From Rhynchonema sp. JSB1_4 (taxonomy: Eukaryota; Nematoda; Chromadorea; Monhysterida; Xyalidae): a DNA stretch of 64,000 nucleotides. Location of the stretch: contig JASAMV010005983.1 in assembly GCA_030248065.1 (NCBI GenBank), forward strand, positions 1 through 64,000, in the 5' to 3' direction. The position numbers were made by a program, and so were the translations under genes. Under the pieces are notes generated by a model. That model saw nothing but the letters and a program-made list of their open reading frames with translations, ran no database searches and was not told where the DNA came from. Positions within the stretch are counted from its first letter, which is position 1, and each line of letters opens with the position of its first letter. Positions 22,840 to 35,300 of the stretch are shown here, piece after piece.

Positions 22840-25800
22840 TCATTGGTTCAGCGAGTCTGCACTACCAGCACGGCCAACGGGAGACTGTAAAGTGGGTCCG
22901 GCTGTTGCTGCAGTGGCACCGACATCCAAGCTGTCGGTGCTCGTTGTCATCGGTTCATCGTACACCACCGGCAGCCTTCCTTGGAAGCTGAAGCCGCTGT
23001 CGGCGGATTCGATGAGCGCGTCAAGTGCGTCTTCGTCCGCCTGACTGTTCGGCAGTCGGCGCACGACCGTCTTTGTCGTGTTGCCTTGCTCGTCGACCGT
23101 TTCGAACTCTTCACATCCGCTCTCTTGCTGATCCAGCTGCGACATGTACGTCTCGACTTGATCGTGAGATTCAGTACCGGTGAATCGAACCTCGCTGACC
23201 ACAGGATCTGTGATTCGCGTACGAACTGTTCTGGTGATCACACGAACTGACCCGTCTTCTTGTATCTGTGAGCTTTGATAAGTAGTCAAGGTGCACGGGA
23301 ACGGCGTCGCCTGGTGTTCTGTGTGTGAGTCGTAACCTCCAGCAGCAGTTGTGGTAAAGTTGCCGTCCTCGTCTTTCACCACTGGGAACTCCATTTGTAC
23401 TTCGCCTGTAGGAGTGCCAATTTGCTGCTGTAGTTCTTCCAACGGTCCGGTTAGTGAATCACGGTCATGATCTCGAGGTGTCCCGTCCTCATACTCTTGA
23501 TATGTGCCAACAGTATCTCCGCTCAAAGCGCCGTGTGTTTCTTGACTGGAAATCATTGCCATTTCCTGGCTGGATGTTGGATCTAGAACCGAATCGCTTT
23601 CGCCGTGTTCAGAGAACGTTTGCTTTTCGTGCGATGGTCCAGCAACTGCTGCTTCGGCCACCATCATGGCAGCTTCTTGTTCCAATGAGTCTTGAGATCT
23701 CGTTTCATCTGCCTCCATTGGTTCGGCTTCAGTGATTTCTTGCTCCCGTGCTCGCGCATTTGTGGCCACTTCGGCTTCCGTAATGACCTCGAAATCTTGC
23801 AGTGAATCGGTGTCAAGCTTTTCCGCTTCTGCTGGTTCGACTTCACGTGGTTCCTCCTCCAGACTATCGGTCTCACCCGTCACGATCTTTGTTTCAGAAA
23901 CTTGAGCAATGTCGGTTTCCAAAGAATCAACGCTTGTTTGCATCACATCTTGCGCCAACACTTGTTCGGTGATCCTGTCTCGAATCATAGCTTGCTCTTC
24001 AGTCCCAACAGCGCCTTCCTCCGTCTCCACAATTTCCCAGTCCTCCTCACGCGCTGTGCGTCGGTCCTGCTCTTCTTCGATAGAGTCCACTGGACTAAGA
24101 CGCGTTGGAGTGGGCTGTCGCTCGTCTTTCACTTCTTCTTCGGATCTTTCCAGAAGCATAGTAGCAGTGAGCTCGAAATCTGTTGGCTCCAATTCATCTT
24201 TCACGCTTTCGTCGTCTTCACGTGTGCTCATGTCTTCGGGCTCACTTTCCTCGTGAATATCTGACAAAAGCATGATATCTGACGGCTGCGGTGGTTGTTC
24301 AGCCGCTGCCGGTTCCGTTGCTCCAGCGGCTCCTGCGTCGGTTTCAACCACTTCACGCTCCAGACGCTCAAACTCTGTGAGCGAATTGAGTGATCCCTGG
24401 CTGGAGCGCCGCTTGGTTGATGTCATCAGTAGCTCCAGCTCAGAACTGGTCAAGCTTCCTTCTCCTCTTAGCGCCACTTCGCGCTCAAGCCTTTCGAATT
24501 CTTGCAAGCTTGACTCTGATACATTGTCGCTGGATGCATATCGACCGTTTGTTGGTTTCTTGAATTGTCCCAGCATGGCAATCGTGTCGACGGCGTCGGT
24601 CGCTGGCGAGAGACTGGATCCATCCTCACCGGGCTCTTCAGGTTCTTCTTGTACTGTCGCCAATTCTGTCTCGCCCATCACCTGTGATTGGGACTCGATA
24701 TCCTCCGGACGCTCAACTTCCACAGTGACGGTGGCCTCCACCGTTTCTTCCGCTTCTCTCGGTTTCTCAGGTGACGTTGAACCAGTTGAGCGTTTGTCTA
24801 CTTCAGCTATGTCAGTTGGTGATTCTGTTGTCACTGTGGTCTGCTGTGCTACCACAATCGGTGATGTTGATGGTGGTGAATTTTGTTCGGCAACCTCGGT
24901 TGATAAACGCTCAGCTGAAGCGTTTGTCTCGTCTGCACCACTTTTATGCGACGAGCCACTGCTCCTTCGAGACAAACTGTAGCGTTTGCCGCCGCCGCTG
25001 CCGCCAGACTTAACAGAGCTACGGTCGAGAGATTCTGTCGATCGTTGTCTGTCTTCGGATTCAATACGTTTCTCTGGCTCGGAAGAGACTGGGCTAGTGA
25101 CAGCCGGTGGTGATAGCTGCTTGGGCTCAACCAATGGCTCAACAGGCTCTGGCTCGACAGATATCTCCAGCTTCTGTTTTGTGTCAACTGTCTCCATCTG
25201 CACGGTGATATCTTGTTCATGCCCATCATCGGTTTTAGCAGTCATTTCTTGAACTGCTTTGACAGCAGCTGCACCAAGCAACGCCGGAGATGCGACAACC
25301 GCAGCGGCACCAAGACCCACGGTCTTTGCAATGGTCCTTGCGCGGCTCCCAAACGATTCGTCGTCGCTCTCGTCATGCCGATGTTCTGGATAGTCGACGG
25401 TCGCACTTGCTGGTGCATCCCGCTCTTGGGTTGTGATTTCCATTTCAGTCACTTCCTGTTTGATGTATTCGATTGACGCTCCTGAACTTTCAGCATCTTG
25501 TTCTTTGTCTTCTGCTCCGTGCACGTCTATTTCCTTTGGTGATTCCGGGAACTCTCTCTCTGACTCTGCACCTTGAGACAGTGTAGCCTCTTCGTCACGT
25601 TCTTCTTGATGTTGCGGAACTCGGTCCATGGTTTCTTCTATTGGTTTCGTTGCGGCCACTTCGGAAATTTCCGCTACTGCAACTCCTTGTTCAGGTTGTT
25701 TTTGCTCGCTCATATCACTTGAAATCGTTAACTCTTCCTTTATCCTTAATGCTTCATCCTCGATTTGTTGCTCTTCACCAACGTTGAAATTTGCATCCTC

Positions 25801-28800
25801 AATAATGTCAGCTTGTTCTTCAGTTGGCTGCGAAGCAGTATCTTCATCGTGTGGTGGCTCAGGTTCTTCAACCGTGCTTTCCATTTTTTCCGGATGTTCG
25901 CGTTTTAACTCGAGATCGGTAGCAGACGCGGTGGTAATGGCTATTGCAGGCACCTCTTCATCCTGAAAGCTCATTTGTTCCTGTTCCTCATCAAGCTGGC
26001 GTTTGTGGCGTTCCAGATGAGTAAGTGTTTGATCTTGTGGCTGATCATGACTTTGGTCAGCCCCTGTGTCTTCGTGCTCAATACCTTCATCGATGGCAGG
26101 TTCTTGTTCGTGCTTCTGTGACAATGCACGGTCAGGCTGCTCCGGTTCGGGTTGCTCTACTTCCGTTGGTTCTTCGACTTCTTTTGTGCGTTGCTCTTCC
26201 TGGTCCTCTGCTTTGGTTGTTTCTTGTGGCACCTCTTCAGTGCCGTCCCCTTCCACTGCGTGCACAGCAGTTTCCCCTTCTTCCGTGGGAGTTGGTTGCT
26301 TTTCATCTTGTTCACTCGCCCCTGCGACTTCTGTACTTTCTTCAATGCTTCCTTCAACAGCTTCTTGACCAGCACTTGTGTACTTGTAGTATGCCGCTGC
26401 TACGAAGCTGGTTGCAGCCGCAGCGGCCGGTGCAATGGCTGACATCGTGGCTGCTCCGGCAGCTCCAACAGCCGTTGCTCCTGCTGCCGCTGCAGTACCG
26501 CCAAGCACTACTGGTGCGGCAACTGCTGCTGCACCAACTGTGGCAACGCCCAGTGCGGCTGCCTTCAGCCCAATTCCAACGCTATCTTGCTCATCTTCTG
26601 TTGGCGCAGGACTTTCGGTGACCACATCTTCCTCTTCAACTGCACCTTGCACTGGCGGAAGTGGACTCATCGGTCGACCTTCGTAAGTCGGTTCTTTCAA
26701 GAATGCTGAATCACTGCGTTCTTCATCGTACTCCTTGTCATCCTTTGTGGCTGTTGGTGATGGCGCCAATGATCCTTCTGATCCCTCCATGATTTCTTCA
26801 AGTTCAGCGCTGCCCTGCGATACAATGCCAATCTTTGGTGGCTTTCGAACGCTTGGTTCAGCCATATCGGCCTGAGCCGTGTACACCCTGTCTGACTGAA
26901 CCGGACTGGTGCTCACCGGCGGTTCCGATACTCGGGCCGGAATGCTTGGCTGACGGTCATCCATGACGATTGTTTCGTCTTCGGTTTCGGTGTCTTCGTG
27001 TAAAGTATGGGTGATTGTTTCTGTGTCAGAAGCGTCAGTCAATTGGCTCGTTGCGCTCATGCGACTTGGCGGTGTGAAGTAGTCGTGTGACGTGAACGAA
27101 TCTTGTGTCGAGAGTGCAGTATCGTACATTTCTTGCGAGGTTGTGCAAGTTTCGAACGATGTGCTGCTACGACCTTCGTTTGCAGTAGTGTACGCCGTCG
27201 AAGCCATGCTGTCGTCAGTTTCCGAGAACTTCAGCCCGCTAGGCAAGGCATCATCATCTTGATTTTCTTCACCAATGCCTTGTTCCTCCGGTGGTTCTTC
27301 AGTAGGCTCGGGTGACGTCGACGACTTTGGCATTGAAAGCTCTTCGCCGGTTGTGGGAACAGCCTCGTATCCATCATCTTTCTTGCGGAGCGAGTCCAGT
27401 GCATGTTTCGCTGATTCACGAACTCCAGCGAAAAAGCCAAGTTTTTTCTTCGTATCGCCGTCAATTAAACCAGTTTCATCATCACCCTCACTTTCAACCT
27501 CTTCCTCCTCGACAATTTCTTCTTGTGTGTACTGTTCGGTCTCAATAGTTTCTTCGTATTCGGTTGTGCCAGTCTCGGCATCATCAGCTGCTCTGGCCCT
27601 CTTGTCTTTAACGGCCTGATATGCTGCGGCACCAAGCAACGCAGGAGAAGCGACCACCGCAGCAGCGCCCAAGCCGACAGTCTTTGCAACAGATTTTGCT
27701 CGATCTCCAAATGAGGTTTTGGCTTCATCTGGCTCTGTGTCCTGTTCGTAGTGGCGTGTTGCTTCTACGCTCGAGTACTCTTCCATTGCGGTGACGGTCG
27801 GAACATCACGTGGCTCCATCGGGCTTTGTCGGTGCTCGAACTCTGGGATTCTTTGTTCGACGTCGGCTTCTCCGTGGTGATACTTGATTCCGGTGTCAGT
27901 TGGTTCCTCAACAGCGATGCGTTCTTCATAAATTGTCTGTTCTGCTTGCAGTGTTTCCAGTATTGCGCCAGCTGGATATGGGGCAACCGGTTGCTCGATT
28001 GTAAGTTTGTCATTGTCTTCGTGTGTCTCTTCAGCGTGTTGCTCTTTTTCCAGTACTTGTTGGCGAGCATCGGTTTCACCAAGGTCCTGTTCTTCGTGCT
28101 CAGAACTTTGCTCCGGTGGCGTTTCTTCGCCTTCCTCGGCATCACCGTGAGCTTCCGTTCCTGTGGCGCTTCTATGGATTTCCGATTCGCGCACTGTGTC
28201 AACAGCTGGTACGGTATGGATAGCTTCTTCCGTGCTCAGAACAATATCTTGTTGCATTTCGATATGCGTTTTCTCTTCCCCAAACGTTTCTTCTGGTTCT
28301 TCTGACTGTTCCATAAAGACCTCCCCAACCGTGTCCCGTATTCTAGTGACTTCTGCGCTGACTTCTGCCTTGTCTTCATCCGTCTCCAATGTTTCTTTTT
28401 CAGACTGTTCAACGTGCATTTGCTCATCACCAGCTCTGTCTCCCAGTTCTCCCGGGAGTTGCTCTGTTATGACGGTAATAGCGTCCTGACTCGTAGTGCC
28501 CTCCTCTCGAATTTGTGTCGTCGCTTCACCAGCATTCAGTGCTTCTTTCTCTATTGTGCTGACATCGTAGTGATCAATGTCACGTCCTTCGTGATCAGTG
28601 TCCGGCTGAGCGGATGTCTCAGTTTCGCGTTCATTGTCGTGTTGCGTTTGTAGCGACAACTCGTCCTCGTCCTTTTGATACTGAATGAATCCTTCTTGCC
28701 TTTCGTGTTCAACTTGAACCGGTTGCGTTTCACGTTCTTCAACGAATGCTGTGTGCTCTGTGCCTGGCACTGGTGACTGAGTTGCGATTTCGCGCTCTTG

Positions 28801-31800
28801 TTGTTCTTCTGTCTCAGTCACAACTCTCGTCACAATTGACTCGATGTGCGTAACTGTTGGAACTTCTTGCTGCTGATATTCTCGCTCTTCGGCGTCCTGT
28901 GCTTGGTCAAAACTCTCTTCTTCACCACCATCTCGCGTTCTGCTCTTTATCGCTTGATATGCCGCTACACCGGCGATAGCAGGTGACGCCACCACTGCTG
29001 CTGCGCCCATGCCGACGACTTTGGCGGCCGATTTCACTCTGTCGCCGAATGACGACCTGCCATCGGTTGGCTCAAGCTGTTCGATTTCGGCTCCTTCTGG
29101 AACAACAGCGTACTCCGTTGTAACCGTTACTTCAGTTTTGCTCTCCACCACATGGATGTCAGTCTGAGACACATCATCTTGTTCCATTGATTCCTGGTCA
29201 ACCTCTCCAGTTGTTGGCGAAATAGCGATGTCAGCAACCTCTGGTTCCGATTCTTCGGTCACAACACTGTCCAGCGTACCTTCGGCGTAAATTTGAGCGC
29301 CCACCTCGGCGATGTCGGTGCCCTCAGGCATTTCGTCCGACCGTGTAAGCAATTCTTCAAACATGGATGCTTCGGCTGTTGCAACTGTAACTGGTTCTTG
29401 AGTTGTGGCTTCACGTTTTTCCAATTCTGCTTTGACCATCTCGTCTGTCGGTGCTTCTGGAAGTCCGCTTTCGTGCACTGCCTCGTCAGCAAGCACCAGT
29501 TCACCTTGGGCTGCGGCATCTCTTACTTCTTCGTCGAGATGTTGCTGGCCTTCCCTCACTGATTCGTCGGCCACATCGAGTTCAGTTTCATCTTCTTCAG
29601 CTATTTTGGTGCTTCCATCAAATTCGTGGGTGTCCCCAGAATCTGCAGTCCGAATCTCTTGAACAGCTGGCTCAATGTCAGTCGAGATATGCGATTCACC
29701 GCTGACATCCAGTGTTTCTTCAATGTCTTTGTGAAATTGCTCTTCTGAAGCGGTCTCAACAGGCTCGAGCGCAATGTCCGTTTTCTTCGTTGGACTTTGC
29801 TCAGACGATATTTCACTTCTGTCAACCTCTTCCTCTTGCGGCTCAACTGACGTTGGTCGTTCAAATTCTGTCGGCTCCTCCACGGTGTCTGGTTCTCGTC
29901 GCATTTCAGTCTCTTCAGTTGTGACTGTCTCAATGTAGGTTGTGTCCACGTGACGCTCGTAATCCGTGTCAACAGGCAGTGCTTCTGTGGTCATGAGTTC
30001 TTCAGCTTCAAAGTCTTCCTGACCATGATCGCCTGTACGGCTCTTGATGGCCTGATAAGCGGCGACACCGGCGATTGCAGGTGAAGCTACCACCGCTGCT
30101 GCACCCATTCCAACAACTTTGGCCGCTGATTTTATCTTGTCTCCAAACGACCTGTCATCAGATGATGGGCTGACCGGTTCCGCAGCCCCTCCATATGGCT
30201 CAGCAGCATACTCGGCGGTGCTAACGTCGGGCTCGGTCCGCCCTGTGATGTAGGTCCGACCTTGTGATGCGCGGACTGCGGCTTCGCTGAGAACTTCGAC
30301 AGTCGTGCTTTCGTGCTGTTCTTCACCTGTAGGTGACTCTCGTTGTGGACTTTCAGCAGCTGGTTGTTCCTCCATTGTTTCCTCTTGGATTTGTCCATCG
30401 TCGATCGACAGCTCAAGAACGCTTTCATCGTGGGTTTCTGTTTGTAGCTGTTCCTCAGCAGCTTCACCGATAAGCTCGGTTTCACGATCAACAGCAGGTT
30501 CCCGTGGAATGTATGCCTCATCGGTTGGTTGATCTGCACTGGGTGAGATTTCGATTGACGTGTCCTGATCTTCTTCTTTCTGAGTTGACAAATCTTCGGC
30601 TATGCTTCCTCCAATCGCTTCCACGGGCGATACTTGGTCTTCAGGCGAAATCGAGCGTTGCTTCTCTGGTTCGCGTTCCATGTCAGTTTCTGGTTCCTGG
30701 ATCTCGTGTTCCTCGTGTTTCCGAGACCTTTCATGCTCTTCAGTGTCCAGTAAAATGTCAGCTTCCAGTTCTGGCCCTTCCGTTTCCTGTGCCGGTTCAG
30801 TCTCTTCCGATTCCCGTTCCGGTTCTGTTTCTTCCGCTTGAGAGATCACAAGTCCAGCTTCCTCTGCAATTTCACGAGCCTGTGCAACGGCATATTCAAG
30901 CAGGCTCGTGTCAGCTGGTATGCCTGATGATTCATCTTCGTCTTTGTCAGTTGGCACTTGTTCCTCTTCGTAATGTTGCTCCTCTGGCTGATCTATGACC
31001 TCCTTTTGTTGCAGTTGAATTTCTTTATCCTCGCTAGACAGTGGCCCTTCTCGTTCGATTTCTTCGGTGACGTCCAACTCAACTTTGTGCGCTGTATCGG
31101 TTGCAACAACCGATTCTGGCTGCTCCGTGGTGTACTCAGTACGAACGTACTCCTTGCTCTCAGACATTTCGTATTGTTCATGAGCTTCAGCAGATGGCTC
31201 TTCTGGCTGCTCTACCTCGCTTTCTTCCGAACGGTAACGTTGACCAGTCGCTTCGAAGCTGTGTTCTTCATGGATCGGTTCTTCAATATGACTGGAATCA
31301 TCCTCTGCTTCCGGAGACATGTCTTCTGCTTTACTGCCTCTCCTGGCTTTAATCGCTTGGTAAGCAGCGGCGCCAGCAATAGCTGGTGAAGCAACGACTG
31401 CCGCTGCTCCTAGCCCAACTACTTTGGCTGCCGATTTCATTCGATCTCCAAACGACGGGCCGTGTTCCTTTTCAACCTCCTCGTGTGCGTGGACGTCGGC
31501 GGGTCCAGCAGTCGGTCGCGGTGTTGACAAATCGGACGCCATTGTGCTTCGTCCCGTATCGACGTTCTCCGACACCGTCGCAATGCCCGACTCGTCATCG
31601 GAGTGCGCCGTGTCTATCTGCTCCTTGACGTGATGGAGATCTTGCTCTGGTTCTGCAGCAAGGTCGGGTTCGAGCGAATCTGGCGTGAATCTGGATCGGC
31701 GTGCATGATCGGCTTGAGCACTCTCCTCCAACTCCAACTGAGTTGTTCCAACATGCTCATCGCCTTCAGGTTCGTGTGATTCATCAGCTCGTGTTGCCGT

Positions 31801-32366
31801 TTCTGGTTGTTCTTCTTCGCTTGCATCCGACCTCTTCTTGATGGTGTACATCGTGTCCTTTGTTGTCGTGATCTGTTCGTACGCCCGAATTCGACTCTTC
31901 ACCGAACCGAAGATCGGTGCCTCTGGTTGGTCATCGTCTTCGTCACCGGCACCTTCGGCTTCACGTTCTTCATCCGATCCTGCTTCGATGACACGTGATT
32001 CATCGGTGGGCGATTGTCCGACCGGGATTTTGACGGGCATCGTGCCCACGCGTGTTGCACTCAAGCGCTCGCCGGCTTGTGTTGGATACATCTCCTCCAT
32101 TGGGGATGTCTCCGGCGATTGGCCGTGCGGTACAGACTCTTCGGGTGGAGACATGGACGGTGGCGAACTACCAGGCGGCGGGTGTTTCTCTAGTATGATC
32201 TCCCTAGTATACGAATGAGTAGGCACAGTATCAGATAACACAGGTGAACTAGCATCATCTACATGTTCAGGAGAATGAACGCTACTGTCCGCTGCTAATT
32301 CGTCAGATCGCAGCCCAAGCCGGTGTGACTCTGCGGCAGGTGCTTGGGTTGCCGATTTGTCGCCGT
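22840..32366 (-). CDS. Ankyrin giant terminal exon
   Basis: A single uninterrupted exon of 9527 bases, 3174 codons plus TGA at 22842-22840. The acceptor is GTAG before 32366 and the entry phase is 1. The frame continues upstream of the acceptor to 32439, but that part is intron. The protein is Glu/Thr/Ser/Pro-rich, strongly acidic and probably unfolded. It is punctuated by five clear copies of [14 protein letters not shown] followed by an Ala-rich hydrophobic stretch and AYQAIK. These are at about 31336-31457, 30035-30152, 28935-29055, 27597-27715 and 25245-25362. A longer divergent Ala/Gly-rich segment lies at about 26370-26590. The last 250 residues are more ordered looking ([19 protein letters not shown]). 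Known: C. elegans, fly and vertebrate ankyrins have giant neuronal exons; whether these modules exist there I cannot check. Confidence 0.92.
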
Positions 32367-35300
32367 CTACAATTACGAAACAGAATAAACATGGTAGAAA
32401 TTGACATATATGCAGTGAAATTGTAGAATCCCCCCTCATACGGCTTTTATCTTACTCTTGTGTACCGTGCTGCCTAAGCCGAACCAAAGCGTTGCAACAG
32501 AAAAAGGTGCAAAGTCATGCTAAACTACTGAAGCACAACACAGGAAAACGAAATTTATCGTGCAGTGAAATAAATATGTATAACAATTTGGGATCCATTT
32601 GTTGGACGATAACTCAAATGATAATAAGCCATGCAAATGAGTAGCAGTTGACATTGAACGCGCGCTGACATTGTTAGATGAGTGACGGTGGCGTGACATG
32701 TTAGAGACTAGAGTTACACATAATACACTGTATACCTAATTATTTGTTTGACTTCTTCTTCTTTTTACGGTGTTGCTTTTGTATAGGCTGCAACTGAATG
32801 TGCTGCTCCGGGTCCATTGTGCCTTGGTAAACTTGCTCATTGACTTTCAATCGTATCAGCTGCTCGCCGTCGGCCGATCTAGTCCCTGTATTTGACTCCA
32901 ACACGTCACAATACAACACCAATATTACTGTAGGTAGCTGGTCACCTCGATAACTCCGTCATGAGTTATGATCTAAGTGCATGTGCTGATTGGCGTCCGT
33001 GCTGCTTGTGCGGAGTCATCAAGTGCGACCAGTAGTAACACAGTGAGAAAGGAATGCGGTTGTCTCGAAAGGACTTTGATCAGGCAACACAACAATAGAA
33101 AAGGTGGACTGACTAAAGCAAGACCGTCACGCAGCGCATAGCTAACCACCTACGAATGGTCACGAAACGATAGAGTGCCGCAGCGTCACGCTCGATCAGT
33201 GCTCATTCACTCTAATCCATGAATAGAACGTGCGCAGTGTATAGTGCCATTTGTGAAGTGTGTGGTGATGTAGTGATTTTACGTATAGCATACAATGCAC
33301 CTATGTAGAAACAAGCAACCCCAACGATATGCACTGAATCACGTGCCTGATGCCTCCGCGGAATCGTCGCCAACTGTCTCTTGCTCTATCGTTTGAACCG
33401 TTTCAACTTCGGGTGATTCTCCACCTGAAATGTTGTTGTTGGTGTACGCTGTCATGAACTGACCAAAATTGACGTTATTCGTAATCGATGTATAGTGCCA
33501 CAGCGTACCTTCTTCATAAGTGGTGCGTGTTGTAGTGACAACTCTGGTCACCTTTTTGGAGACCACCACGTTTCCGTGCTCGTCAATGAAGCCCTCTTCC
33601 ATGGATTCACGTTGTTGCGTTGTGGCAACTGCAATAATGAGTGGTTGCGTTATGAACTGGCTAGGATCAATTCAGTACGCTCACTTAGTAAAGCGGTAAA
33701 CCGTAAAATAGCGCTTCGAGCCCCGGCAAGGTAAAAAAACTCCAAACAGTTATAAAATCCCATAAGCATTAGCAGAACAACAGGAAACCTTGAGTTATGA
33801 GTGTGTCTTCAGCTAAGGTAAACGTGTCTTCTAATTCTGTAATTCACAAAAATTATTCGGTCAGTAACTGTTTCCGGTTACTTTCAAAAGCTGAGGATGT
33901 TACGGACAAACTGGCACACCACACGTTCAACCATTTCTCCACACTCGCACACCGCTACTCTCCAACTGCTCTTTGTTACTTCTTTGTACATTGTCTATTA
34001 TCACAAACGCAAAGGATTTTAGGGTTGAACCGACAGTTAGTGTACACAATCTAATACTCCACAAATTTACGTGGTTCGTTGTCTTTTCCGGTTGTAACAG
34101 CGGCCAAGTGCCTGGCAAGACTGGTTTGCAGTTGCAGCAGCACCTCGGGCGTTATCGGTCCGTAGACGGGCAGCTTGACGTGCGCCACCGACGTCTTCAC
34201 TTCACGTTTGTGATGCGCGTGCAGTTTCATCTGCATTTCCTTGCCCTCGCCGGCCAGTCGGAGCGCCTCATTAGCTGCTGCCGATTGTTTGAGGAACGCA
34301 GCATCGGCATCAACACGTTTCAATTGTGAATGCAATTCCTCCAATGTCATCGCTTCGGGCATGGTTGGCGGCAGTTCGGGAATGATCGACCCATTCACCA
34401 GTTGACCGCAGAACACACCGTCGATCACGTTGAAATGTCCGCTGGCCTTGGTCGTAATGCGAGTGCGAGGCTGGATGCGATCGAGATCATTGTCGTTGTG
34501 ATGCATTGAATCGGCGACATGTGGACCATTGGCCTCAATCTGAGTGATCTGCGTGTTGGATGACTCTGCCCCCACAGACGTGTTCATGCCAGATGCCGTT
34601 GACACGACCGAAGTGGTGAGGTTGGCTGCGCACAGCACGTCGTTGCCCGCGGTTGCTGCTTGCAGTTGGTCATTATTGTTCGCAGCAGCTGCCCTGCCCG
34701 AATCCACATTCCATTCGGTATTTATGTTGGATTCACTCGCTGTGACCTGCATGGTGTCTGACGATCGCATGCTGGTGTTACTTTCAGTGGTTGTAGTTGT
34801 TGTCGTAAATTGTTGTTGTTGTTGACCGCCAGCATTGTCTGCCCCAACAGCAACACCTTCCAGTTTGTCCGTTTGGTTACCCATCGAAACGAATCGCACT
34901 TCGGGCACGAGTCGCGTGATCTCGGCCTGGTCGCGCAGCTTGATGTCCTCCTCCGTTTGACCGGTGGATTTGGTGAGCGCACTGTGCTCGACAGCTATGC
35001 GATGTACTACTTCAGTGTTTGGCGAATATTGTGGTTGAGGAGTGCTGCCGTCAGCCGCAAATCGATTTGAGCCCGTTGCAACCGTGCAAGTCGTTGTCAC
35101 CTCACGCATTTTTACCGCCGCGCGTTTGGCAGACAGCCCGTGCTCGACCACGTCTGGATTGCTCTGTTCACTCGACATTATGCACACACCTACGCACGCA
35201 CTATGTGTTACCGTATATTGATGTAATTCAGTAATTTGTTCGCAAGCTGAAAATCAAGAACTCCTGTTCGTACTGACCATTGTTTCCGAAAAATTCTCTT

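Noticed and set aside
23902..32218. Many long plus-strand frames opposite the giant ankyrin exon
   Set aside because: They are antisense shadows of the low-complexity Glu/Thr/Ser-rich coding strand.
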